A stretch of 60,000 nucleotides of DNA, taken from NCBI GenBank assembly GCA_903813345.2, contig CAIIXF020000011.1, positions 37,012,062 through 37,072,061 of the forward strand, in the 5' to 3' direction. Positions 24,701 to 36,700 of the stretch are shown here, piece by piece. The stretch's first letter is position 1. Each line of letters starts with the position of its first letter. Origin of the DNA: Owenia fusiformis. Its lineage: Eukaryota; Annelida; Polychaeta; Sabellida; Oweniidae. Made by a program: the position numbers and the translations under genes. Below the pieces are notes generated by a model. The model was not told the origin of the DNA. It saw nothing but the letters and a program-made list of their open reading frames with translations, and did no database searches.

Positions 24701-27700
24701 TAGAGAAAAGAATCTCCTATCTTATTCCCGGGCTGTATTTAAATATGCCGCCAAACTAGAGACGAAATAATTCCAAGTTCACAGATCACGCATGCGTATA
24801 TGTACAATTATTCATATGGTCCTTCCTTGCGCATGCGTAACTTTATGATTAATTTTAATATTGCGACTTGCGCATGCTCAGCTTTATAATAAATTCTAAC
24901 ATTCTGCCTTGCGCATGCGCATGCGTTAAGTTAAAGAAAATGGCGGCGCCCATGGAAATATTAAGAATTATGAATTTTTGTCATACATTTGAATATTTGA
25001 GACATATACTGACTAGAATGATAGTTAAATACAATAATAAAGATAGAGAATGGAACATTAAATTGAGAGGCACTAAAAATTATACTGTAGAATACGCAAT
25101 GACGATAAAATGACACTTAGAATAGAAATTTAGAGCTAGAAATTATTGAGATGAAAAGTAATTAATGGAAACTCAAAGAACGAAGGTAAGGAACGGGAGG
25201 AAATGTAACACAGAGATAATATTATTCATTCTAATACCCTGCAAATGCTACAATATAATCATTAACACAAGACCTGCCAAAACATATTTATATTTTAGTG
25301 TCACCAGGCTGGAATGTAAAATGGGCATTTACATGTAATTAAGAGGATTTCTTCAGATTAACATGTATAGCCAATTAGTTTATATATACATGAATATGGT
25401 TCATTTAAATGCACTAGTGAGTTTAGCAAAGCAGGATTACATCGGATATGAGAGTAAAAAGACCTTTTATGTGGAGGTTGCTTAAGAGGAAGATGGCTCC
25501 TTCATTAGCACATATAAACAAGTATTTCATCACACTTTGTGGTTTCATCTCAATAGGAGTGGTTTTGATGAATAACGATATATCTACAATATATACTAGA
25601 TTTTTCAAGGTAATTTCTTGTTTACTTTTTTCATATTATATAATTCTACTTGCTCATTTTTGAAATATAATTTGTTCCAATAAAATGATAAATGAGGGGT
25701 TTTGTACACCTGCATGCTTTAAAAATGTAGGTGCCTATAGATGCACCTGTAGGCCTTTATTAATAATATATCTGGAAAAGACAGGTAGTACAGGTGCATT
25801 TGTCGCTATATTAATTTAGCAAGTAAACGACTAAAAAACTCTGGGTTTGGAGTTTTTCTAAATGCTAACTAATCTGGAATTTGGAAAAAGTTTTGCACCA
25901 CTGGATAGCTAGTGCATTCTTTTTCAAAATGAAACTGGTTTTGTACTGTTAAATCTTTCCATCAAATTATTGTATTAAACTTCACTGACCCACTCACGTC
26001 TTCATGTGTTTTTGTGATATCTCATACGTCAATTAGGCGAGAAAGCACCATAGAAGAATTTTGAAATATCCAAGTATTGTGATTTTAGTACAGTATCTAG
26101 AAAATTACATTGTCTATTGCCTAAAATACAGTAAAACCTAGTGAACACCTAGCTGTCCCTTAGTGGACACCCTTCGTCAACACATAATATACTGACTTCG
26201 CTATAAATCACTCTCTGTAATGAACACCTACCCAGAGCAAACTCTAATATGCACTCTCCATTGGGATCTCCCTATGAGAAAAAATAATTCATTTGATTTT
26301 TCAAAATGATTATTCTGCTTTAATTATTACATTTATATGCACACTAGTATCTTGTTGACCTATATTCACTTATTAGGGTCATAACTCAATCATGAAGTGT
26401 AGAGGCATATATTCCAAACCAGGAAGTATTTTTGTGTCTGTCAAAATCCATTTGCATCCCTACATCTTATCCACATATGTTATACTACATAATGAAATAT
26501 AATAGAATATTCTTTGGTTTTACAAAGTTGTATGATTTTTGATAAGTGTAAAAGTTGTTTTTGGAGCATTTTTCTATAGCCATTTTGTAGGGAAAAAAAT
26601 GATGAAAAATCACAATCTTTTAATTTTAAGTATGACCTGAATCGATTGCAAACTTCATATTTGCACATTTGATGAGATAAACCAATTGTGTCATATTGTG
26701 AAATTAATAAGTTTGCAATCGATTCAGGTCATAGTGTATTTTTGGTATTTTTGTGATAATCGATGTAAATTAATGGCCTCTATTGGGATCTGCTGATATC
26801 CTCATGTTAAGTCAATGATGCACAGCCCCATGTAAGTCAATACAACCTTACTGAACTAAATGGCCCCAATCTCAGCCTATGTGTGCCCGAGCACTTTAAT
26901 ATTTTCAAAAGAGTTATATAACATTCTATTCTTCATGTTATGGCCTAGTCACATAGCCCGGCCGATGAGGTTACGATGAGCCAGCGATGCAATTTTCACC
27001 GAACTTGGCCGAACACCGGCCGGACATCCGTGGCATTTGTTGCTTAAAACCGCATCGGTGGTAGCTCGGTGAAATTTTAACTTCGGAGTTAAATTTCACC
27101 GGGCTCTCACCGAGCTCCCTCATCATGTCATCGCAGCCCCATCGTAACCACATCGGAAAACACGTCAGCCGGTGCATGGCCGACTATCGGCCGGTGTCCC
27201 GTGCATCTGAGACAACCAGAGGACGAGATTTTTTAACGGACAGCGGCCGAGCTCCGACCGAGCTCCGGCCGATGTGGGACAGAGCATCGGCCGGTCACTG
27301 TTCAAAGCCCGTTAACAACCTGGCCGGCGATCGCACGGTGTCCTGTTACCTGCTCGGGTACCGGCTGTATTCCTTCCGATGTCCGGCCGACCTCCGGCCG
27401 GTAGTTGCTGCCACATCGGCAGAAAAATCTACCATTTTGAGACAGACTCCGTACGGTCACCGGCCGGTGTTCGGTCGGTCTCCTGAAGATGTCCGTCACG
27501 TCACCGAGCCCTGCTTCCGATGAGGAGAGCTCGGTGGCACCAAAAAAATCCACCGAGCTCTACCGATGCCGGACATCGGCCAGGCTATGTGACTAGGCCA
27601 TTACACCTAAGAATTATTTATTTTGACCATAGGCGTATTTGCCAATAAACGCACCTGTTCCTTTATATGGGCAAACTGCATCATTTATTTTCATTAACAG

Positions 27701-30700
27701 ACTTTGAAGCTTTAATTCTAATTTAATTCTAACTACACTGGTATATTAAATAATCATATTTAATATTGTGATCTTTCAGTTTGGATCGGAATTGCCACAC
27801 ATTTCTTCAAACATCTCGAAAATTCTGAACAAAGTCTTCCAAGAGACTTGTAACAACACAAAGATACTATCCAATATGCCAGTGAACTCAATACCAATGA
27901 TGCCTCCAGTGAGACCATATCCCATTGTGCTGGTTGTATCATTCAACAGATACAAGTATTATGATACCATTCCATACATAGAGCTACTCTATCGGGACTA
28001 TTTTGAGAACATACTGTACTGCGGCCCCTCACAACCTCCAGAGGATTTGATGATCAAGTTCCAGATGTCATATGTTTTATTTGAACAGCCAGGCAATCAG
28101 CTCGATGGAGCTTATATATACAATTGCACAATGCAAGCCATAAATATGAATTATGATGCGAGGGGTATTTTATACATGTCTGATGATGCCCTTTTAAAAG
28201 TTGAATCCCTTGTAGATTATAATATGAGTGCAATTTGGCAATCAAATTATGTCTATGGAGTGAATGATAGGAGGGACTTACACTTAGCTAGTTATACTGA
28301 TCAAGTAAAAGGCCCAAAAGAATGTGATGAAGAAAACTTCAAACTTCCTTGTAATAAAACACCTGAACAAATATGGTTTGGATATTTAAAAAAAGAAATT
28401 ATAAACACTCACAACGAGTTATTGGCAAAGGTGACAATGGAACAAGAAACTGAGGATAAACTATTTACAAACTTTTTGCAAACTTTAGAAGAAATGTCAG
28501 GTGGAAAGATGCGTTATTTCAAAACAATAGTGGATGTTTACTACATCCCAAAGGGCTATTGGAAACAATTTTATAGGCTGGCTGAAGTTTTCCTTCAACA
28601 CAAAATTTACATGGAAATTGCAGTTCCAAGTATTTTACGTGGAATCGAGAAAAATATAAGCGACCAACCAGTCACGCTACTTGAAGGTCGTCAATATGCC
28701 AGAAGTAAAATGGTGCCACTTTTATTCGAAAACAAAGAATGGTACTCTTGGCATCCATTTAAACTTGGAAAGATCCAAAGTGGAGACAACGATACAATAC
28801 AAGCATATTGTTCCTTGTTTCATGGTAATTGGTATAGGAACCCTATAAACATTGAATGAGACTGATCAGCCAATTATACCAGTGCCAATTACAATTTTAG
28901 ATTGGTCATTACTAAAATGGTTAGTCACGGCTAAAGTTAGGGAATGTACCAAAAGTCAATTATTCTGTACCCTGCGTGCAGAGTCTAGTTAAACTAGACG
29001 AAGCTCTGTTTTAAGAAGTGAAGTCGAATGAATGCAAAGGGTAATTATTTTACTTACTGCATGACATTTCCAAGGTTAAAATGGGCTCCAGCATGTTGAG
29101 GGTTAATGGCAATTGCTCTCCAGAAGTGGTCTTCAGCTTCTAGAGAGTTATTCAGTAAAGTTCCCAGGTTGTTGTGAGCACTAGCGTGTTTAGGGTATAA
29201 TCTTGAAAGAGACTTGTTACAACACAACAATATTAACCAATATGCCAGTCAACCCAATACCAATGATGCCTTCAGTGAAACTATACCCAATTGTGCTGGT
29301 TGTTTCATTCAACAGATATTAGTATTATGATACCATTCCATACATAGAGCTACTATATCGGGACTATTTTGAGAACATACTGTACTGCGGCCCCTCACAA
29401 CCTCCAGAGGATTTGATGATCAAGTTCCAGATGTCGTATGTTTTATTTGAACAGCCAGGCAATCAGCTCGATGGAGCTTATATATACAATTGCACAATGC
29501 AAGCCATAAATGTGGGACTGGTTATACCGGTGCAAAATATTACAAAAATATTATTTACTTATTATCATAATTCAATGTGACAATATCAGTCTTATCTTCA
29601 AAGGATCTTGTACACCTGCCATTATGATCTCCCCATGAACAAAAATAAATTCATCTGATTTTTCAAAATAAATATACTGCTTTTATTATTACATTTATAT
29701 GTACACTAGTATCTTGTTGACCTATATTCAGCACTGTATTGATGAATGGGCCACTTTTTAGGGCAATATTCAATCATAAAGTGTACAGGGGTAGAGATGC
29801 CAAACCAGGAAGTCTTTTTGTGTCTGTCAAAATCCATTTGCATCCTACACATCCCTACATCTTATCAAAATATGTTATTAATTAATGAATCATAACAGTT
29901 TAATCTTTGGATTTACAAAGTTGTATGGGATTTCATAAGTGTAAAAGTTGCTTTTGAAGCATTTTTCTATAGCCATTTTGTAGGAAAAAAAATGATGAAA
30001 AAAATGAATAATCTTTTAATTTGAAGTATGACCTGAATCGATTGCAAACTTTATATTTGCACATCTGATCTGAAATACCATTTGTGTCATATTGTGAAAT
30101 TATTTAATTTGCAATCGATTCAGGTCATAGTGTATTTTAGGTATTTTTGTGAAAATCAATAGAAACCAATGGCCTCCATTGGAATCTGATGGTATCCACA
30201 TGTTAAGTCAATAGAACACATCCAATGTCAAGTCAATACACCCTTGCTGAACTTAATGACCCCAATCTCAGCCCATGTGGGGCCAAACGCTTAAATATTT
30301 TCCACAGTATTATGTAACATTGTATTCTTTATATTACACCTAAAAATGATTCATTTTGTTCATGGGGAGATCATAATGGCAGGTGCACTAGATCCTTTGT
30401 CTATAATAGTTTGCCTGTAAGGTTGGGCAAGCCGTCTTTTACGTTGATTGTATAAGATGTTGATTTTGCAAAGCTCTTATGGGCTAATTCTACAATATAC
30501 AATTGTTGACCTCTCCAGAGGTCAACCGGCAAAATTGTATACCGAGACTGTAAACCGAGAAACTACTGTTGACAGAGACCGAAGGTCGAGGTCAACAGTG
30601 TTTCAAGGTTTACAGTCGAGGTATATGATTTCGATGGTTGACCGAATGGAGAGGTCTACAATTGTTTTGTTAGTCAGAAGAAACTAATAATACTCATATA

Positions 30701-33700
30701 TATACGACAGTCATCAATCATGGCCTCATTTCACAATCTTTTCTACGAACCTGCACGCCAGCAATAATTTTTAAGAAAATCTGAAGACAGTGGAAGCTAA
30801 ACTCTCTGTTTTCGGCACATAACTGCGTACTCACTAGTAAATTAATGTTAATTTTGTGTTTCTATTTGTATTGTTGCTATACCACGGGGTACCATCGAAT
30901 AATTTTGGCAACGTACCGGAGAACGACATTTTACTAAGAAATGGCAATCATTTAGCACAATATATTTTTTAACTAGAGTTCTATTTTGATTTTGACAAAA
31001 GTAAGTATTCCATGCAATAACTATTTCATTCATGAGTTTGTAGGAATTCTGTTGGAACCCAGTTCTGATCAAATACGAAGTTATTGAAATCGGCGCAGAT
31101 GGACTTTACTCCGAAAGATGGTTTTTCGATTATAACTTTTCACAACATTTAAGTATAGACTTTTGAAAAAAGTACAGAATAGTCCTTATACTTTTGAATA
31201 ATTCTGTTATTTCTGATTCACACGACTCTGATTTGTTTAATTTAAAAAAAAGTTTTAAAAATATTACTTAGGAACGTAACCGGAGCTGGGAACGTAACTG
31301 GAGCAGATCAGTTGAATTATTTAATCAAAAAAATTAAATTATATGATTTAAAGCACATATACTAATTTAAAAACATACGGGATTGTTCGAATGCGTATTT
31401 ATTAATATATATGCTTTAAATCATATATTTTATTTTTTTAAATTATATAATTTATTCGATGGTACCCCGTGTATACTCGTCGTGTAGAAAAGTCAAAATA
31501 TCACTTTCATCAACGTGTACAAAATGTCCGACTACCATGTTTTTCTGTAAACATTGTGACGTCATATTTCCCATAATTCACAAGTGTAGTACAGTAACAT
31601 ACGCGGTCAATAATATGATATCCCATGATGCACAAGTGATGTACAGGCAAAAATGTTGACCGCTAATTGACCAATCAGATGCGAGTATTTACACTGAGGT
31701 ACTAACAATATGTACTGTAACATATATGTAAGGGTGCCAATATGTAGTCCAGTATATAGTAAACAAAGGAGTATTTTGGTCAACTCAATACATCTGATAA
31801 ACACTACATGAAGTGTTTTCTATGCAATGATTATATACAGGCACTTATTCATTATTACTGCGGATTTCAAAGCCTCCAAATTGTGTGTATAGAGCATGCA
31901 ATGTTTTTCAGTTTCAAGCAGGTTTTAGTACATTCTGACCAATAATTGTATTTTCAGACTTATTCATTTCATGATTATGTAATACTGACCTACTTATCTG
32001 CCTAGCATATCTTTCATTTTGTATTGACGCTCGGTATAAATATATAATACTTTTGTTCTTTCATATCGGTAGCACGTTGGCCTCAAGGTTAATGTGCCTA
32101 GCTTCCATGCTCTAGGTTAGTCGATCGAGACCCGTTCATGTAGAACTTTTTGATTTGCTTGTTGTCAAGATATAATAAGTAGAGCAAAATCCCAAAAAAG
32201 TAGATCAAAAATACTCCATAGGAGTATAAAATTGTCACCAGGATTCCGAAATGAGACGAATGTTAACTCGTTAAATTTCGGTTGATAAAATAGGTCAGAA
32301 AATCCAGATTAACCCGAACCTTACAAGGTTCGGGAATTTTCGTCATAAGAAGTAGATCAAAAATACTCCAATGGAGTATAAAATTGTCACCAGGATTCCG
32401 AAATGAGACGAATGTTAACTCGTGAAATCTGGGAAGATAAAGTAGGTCAGAAAATCCGGATTAATCCGAACAAGGTTCGGGAATTTTTGTCATAAGAAGT
32501 AGATCAAAAATACTCCCAATGGAGTATAAAATTGTCACCAGGATTCCGAAATACGACGAATCGAATCGGCAAACTTCGGTACAATAATGAAGTGCAAAAC
32601 CGAAATGATCCGAACAACGTTCGGATAAAATCGTGAAACAGGTGTCAGGGGCTTCCCCTCATCTTTCCCGACATGGTTCTAAAAGCCTTATATGGATCTA
32701 TCACGTGACATTCAAAATGACATTCCTATATGGTTCTATGGGCCTTATATGGATCTTTCGAACACGTGACCTAATACCAAATCAAAATCAAAATTTTACC
32801 TTGACCATTGGATGGGATTTCATAGAAAATATCCAAGAAAACATATCCTTTTGATCCTTAAATCACTTAAATTTGATCATTTTATCTTCACCCCTTGATG
32901 GAATTTTATGAAAGAAGTCATGAAAACACATCATCATTTAAGGGTTTTCACCTAAATTAGCTCGTTTTATCTTGACCCTTCAATTGAATTTCATGGAAAA
33001 TATTTTATGATTATGATCATGTTATGATTTGTATTTGAATAAGACCGTTTCATCTAAATACTTGGACAATATTTCATAGAAAAGGCACTTAAAAAATATT
33101 GGATTGGATTTACAGGATTTGCCTTAATTTATCAATGAAATGTAAGTATTAGATTAACTTTCAAATAGGGTTCTATTTTAACTTTTTTTATTGAAATTAA
33201 TACGAGGCAGGACTCGCTCTCTAAATACATGTAGTGAATAAAAATTCAACCCTTGGATGTGATTTCATTGAAAAAAAAATATGACAAGTCCAGAATCAAA
33301 TGATTTGTCCAGAACCTCTTAAGATCCTGTTTTAGTAAACATTCTTGATATTTTCCATGGTTATACAACAATGGACAAAAGCAAAGAAATTCGCTTCAAG
33401 TTACTACCATTATATTTACCTTATATTTTTTACCTATACTGATATAGCATATAACATGTTTTAGTTACTTATCTATAATGTCTTTAAACTGATTTATGCT
33501 TTTAAATGTGTTGTCAAATGTCTGGAAGAACCATGTATTTGTGTTCTGCTGTATTAAAAGCATTTCTCATAAATAAATAAATAAATATAATAGTATAGAC
33601 CTATGAATCACATTGATTGAGTCAAATGCATAGATTCTTTTCACACATATTAAAAGTGTTTGTAAAATAAATAAAATTCAACAAAAAAAAACTACCGTAT

Positions 33701-36700
33701 TCTCTGTAATTAGCGCCCAGGGCGTTTAGAAAATTGAAAATACATTATTTAGATCATTCTAATAAGCGCCCATGTATGAAAGAAATCAGAAATCCCGAGG
33801 AATTTCATGTATGGCAATTTTTCTTGACAAGAATGCATTTTCTTCAACATATTTTTATAATAATATGACAAGTGCTGTTATTGGAGAGAATACGGTAAAG
33901 ATCGCTTAGACAATATTGACAGTGGTTGAAGACCCGTCTATGTCTAATTTAATTCCGGCACGCCCACTTTGTCATTATCGCCGATTACCTTCAATATTTC
34001 CACTAGAGACTGCTGGATATCGATCTAAAGTTATACATTATTTCTAATTTGATGAGAGATCATCATTATTCGTGCAAAAGTCGTGTAAAAGTCGAGAAAC
34101 ATTAAAAAGAAACCAGAAAGTTCACGACCTTGACATGCGCAGAACATCTGCGCAGTAGCTTTTGAAATTTCTGAATGCCGATAAAGAACAATTCCTTCAT
34201 TCATTATGGACTATTTGGAGACAATATTAGCATGGTATGGTGTGGGAAGCACCCATCGATAGATATGTATCGAGAGGATGCATAGAATTACAAAACGCGT
34301 CGTGTTTACAGCAGTTCTAGGGTAAGTACTCTATTATCGCCCGCTCCTGGATTTTGAGAAATATTTTTTTCCTGATATATTCTTCAATTCTTGTTGATTC
34401 CTCGATGTTTCTTGAACTTTGTGAAGCGGGGTGGGCGCTTATTAGAGAGTGGGCGGTAATTACAGAGAATACGGTATATAAATAATTTTGACTTGCATAA
34501 GCACCTACTTGACAATATCATTCCAATACATTTATAGTTTTTCACTAATAATAATAATAAGGCAGGAATGTAAAATGGGCATTTACATGTAATTAAGAGG
34601 ATTTCTTCAGATAAACATGTATGAAGCAAAAAGGATCCGTACCCATTAGTGTGCCTATAAGGAAATTTTTGAGCGTGCTTTGCAAGGGTTCACAAATTTT
34701 TTTTTACATGCCTTGGGGTCAAGAAGTCAAATTGAATCTAGGTGTTTTGGACACAAATGGCCTTGGCTTACTCACGTCGAGAGCTACCATGTTAGATTTT
34801 GAAAGTATAGCTCTCCATCGTGAGGATCTCCCAGCTGAAGAATTTTAACATCTTAATTTGATCAGCGCCAGTCAACGGCTTGCTGTTTGTCTCAAACTGT
34901 AGCCTACATATGGGCTCATATGTGTCTACTTTCCCCGTGCATGTAGGATCGCGGATGTGCTTCTATGGCGAGCAGGAGTTCTAATCGTTTTTTGTTCGAT
35001 ACCCATTTCCAATATGGCGGTTAAACGGAAATACTATCGACGCATGCGCAACTTGGGAAACGTCAAGCCGCCATATTGAATATACCTGGCCAAAACTTTT
35101 GACACGACCAATAAAATGAAGTCCTGATCGATACATAGGGCAGAGAGACGTTCTATAGTTGAGCTGAATGAAAGATGGTGATGTAGGATACATTTTCAGG
35201 TATATAATGTGCAACATGAGTCAGCTGAATTCCCTGAAATTTTCTTTGAAGTCATACTTTCAAAATCTAAGTAGCTCTCGACGGGAGTAAGCCTTGGCCG
35301 TAGTACTAAATGGAAAGCTTGCAATGACACAAAATAAATAAAATTCAACAAAAAACCTCTAAAATAAGGTCAACATTTTGACCTGCATAAGCACCTACTC
35401 AACTATCATTCCAATACATTTATAGTTTTTCACTAATAATGTACATGTAATTATATGAGGAAATTGATGAATGTAAGCAGTTCTACTGAATCTAACAGTC
35501 CAGATGGTAGGGCTGGCACGGAACGGAACGGAATCTGAACGAAACGGAATTCGGAACTTGGCTTCGGAATTCTGAACTTTCGGAATTTCGGACCTTTTAA
35601 AATAGTTCCTACTTCTCCCCTTAAGTTCTCATTTTTTGTTACCATTGGAACAGCAGTGTACAAATATATATATATACACTCATTTCTTTTATTCTGGGAA
35701 TCAGTTCATATGGTTGAAATAACGAAAGAATGTGATGTAACCACGTGTCTACTTACCGGCTTGTTCTATGTCATCCATCGGACTAGGTTACATCGTGGAA
35801 CGCAGCCGAACAGGACACTGAAGGCAACAGCATATCTAACTTGATCTTAGCCGAATTTTCGGAAATTTAGATCGTCCATTTTGCAAGCTCACGTGACTGA
35901 CACGTGATTATGTCTGATCACGTGACTAGTTACTGTACCGATCATGTGACTTAATCACGTGTCAATGACGTGTCACCCAACCATTTCTTCAAGGAAAACG
36001 GAAGTAAATATTTTGGAAAATGTTTTCCGAGCATTTGCCACTGATTATAGAAGGCCCAATTACGCAACGAACTAAACTGCTAAATTTTATTTCGTGCCTA
36101 ACAGGCTCAGTACGCAATGAAAGAAACTGCTAAATTGTATTTTAGAGCTGTTTATTGATCTATTGATTCATAAAGACCTGAAATGATGCATTCAAATAAG
36201 ACCGCCTCCTAAGTGAAAAAACAGTACACATAAGGTGGTGAAAAAGAACGAACTAAAGTTGAAAGATCGCAACGTTCGCTACTTTGTTCAATTCCGGAAA
36301 TCTCCAAGGGGCTGCAAATGGGAAATTATTTAGATTTTGATTTTATAACCTCAGAATACTGGCTTCATTGTCGTGTTTGGCTGCGTTCCACGATGTAACC
36401 TAGTCCGATGGATGACATAGAACAAGCTAGTAAGTAGACACGTGGTTACATCACATTCTTTCCTTATTCTAACCATATGAACTGATTCACAGAATAAAAA
36501 ATTTGATTGTAAGTTGTATTATGTTTATTAAATACAAACAATAACACTATCTAACTGCCAGAACAAGTGGCCTAAATGTTCAAAACGAATGGCAAAATGC
36601 TAATGTCCTTGCCTTCTTGGCACCTTGGCATACAACTGTTACTGTATATTGTATATTGTCTTTCTTACAATAATTGTCTTTTCTTATAGGTACTGAATAT

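Larger units (their letters stand above)
15384..25252 (-). mobile_element. Complete Ty3/Gypsy LTR retrotransposon
   Basis: The element is 9,869 bp, read on the minus strand, and lies in a TMTC intron in the same orientation as that gene. Its two 1,443-bp LTRs begin TGTAGCAT and end ATGCTACA. ATAT at 15380-15383 and at 25253-25256 is the likely 4-bp target duplication; the flanks also allow a 5-bp reading. The order is 5' LTR, PBS, gag, -1 frameshift site, pol (PR-RT-RNaseH-IN), a zinc-finger ORF, PPT and 3' LTR. The PR-RT-RH-IN order and the GPY-type IN tail define Ty3/Gypsy; no chromodomain is seen. All frames are intact and the LTRs agree wherever I compared them, so the insertion is recent. 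Confidence 0.97.
25610..27779 (+). other. Intron of nested copy A with two transposon-like repeats
   Basis: It holds a degenerate TIR repeat (about 26250-27640), related to the one at 29599-30399, and the GC-rich MITE inserted into that repeat. CAGTAAAACCTAGTGAACACC near 26130 is a pogo-like TIR remnant, also seen in copy B at 38446. Confidence 0.65.
33343..35509. repeat. Interspersed repeat, copy 2 (partner at 12047-15023)
   Basis: It is collinear with copy 1, with two private insertions (33695-34474 and 34767-35291). It lacks the 2.1-kb block of copy 1. A short fragment of the same family lies at about 25308-25375. Confidence 0.8.

Noticed and set aside
27125-27553. Open frames of 132 and 83 codons inside the GC-rich MITE
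   Set aside because: High GC lowers stop density, the sequence is made of palindromic CGGCCG blocks, and frames are open on both strands at once.
32071-32140. Functional tRNA gene
   Set aside because: It has A- and B-box-like matches but no acceptor stem or anticodon arm that folds. At most it is a SINE head.
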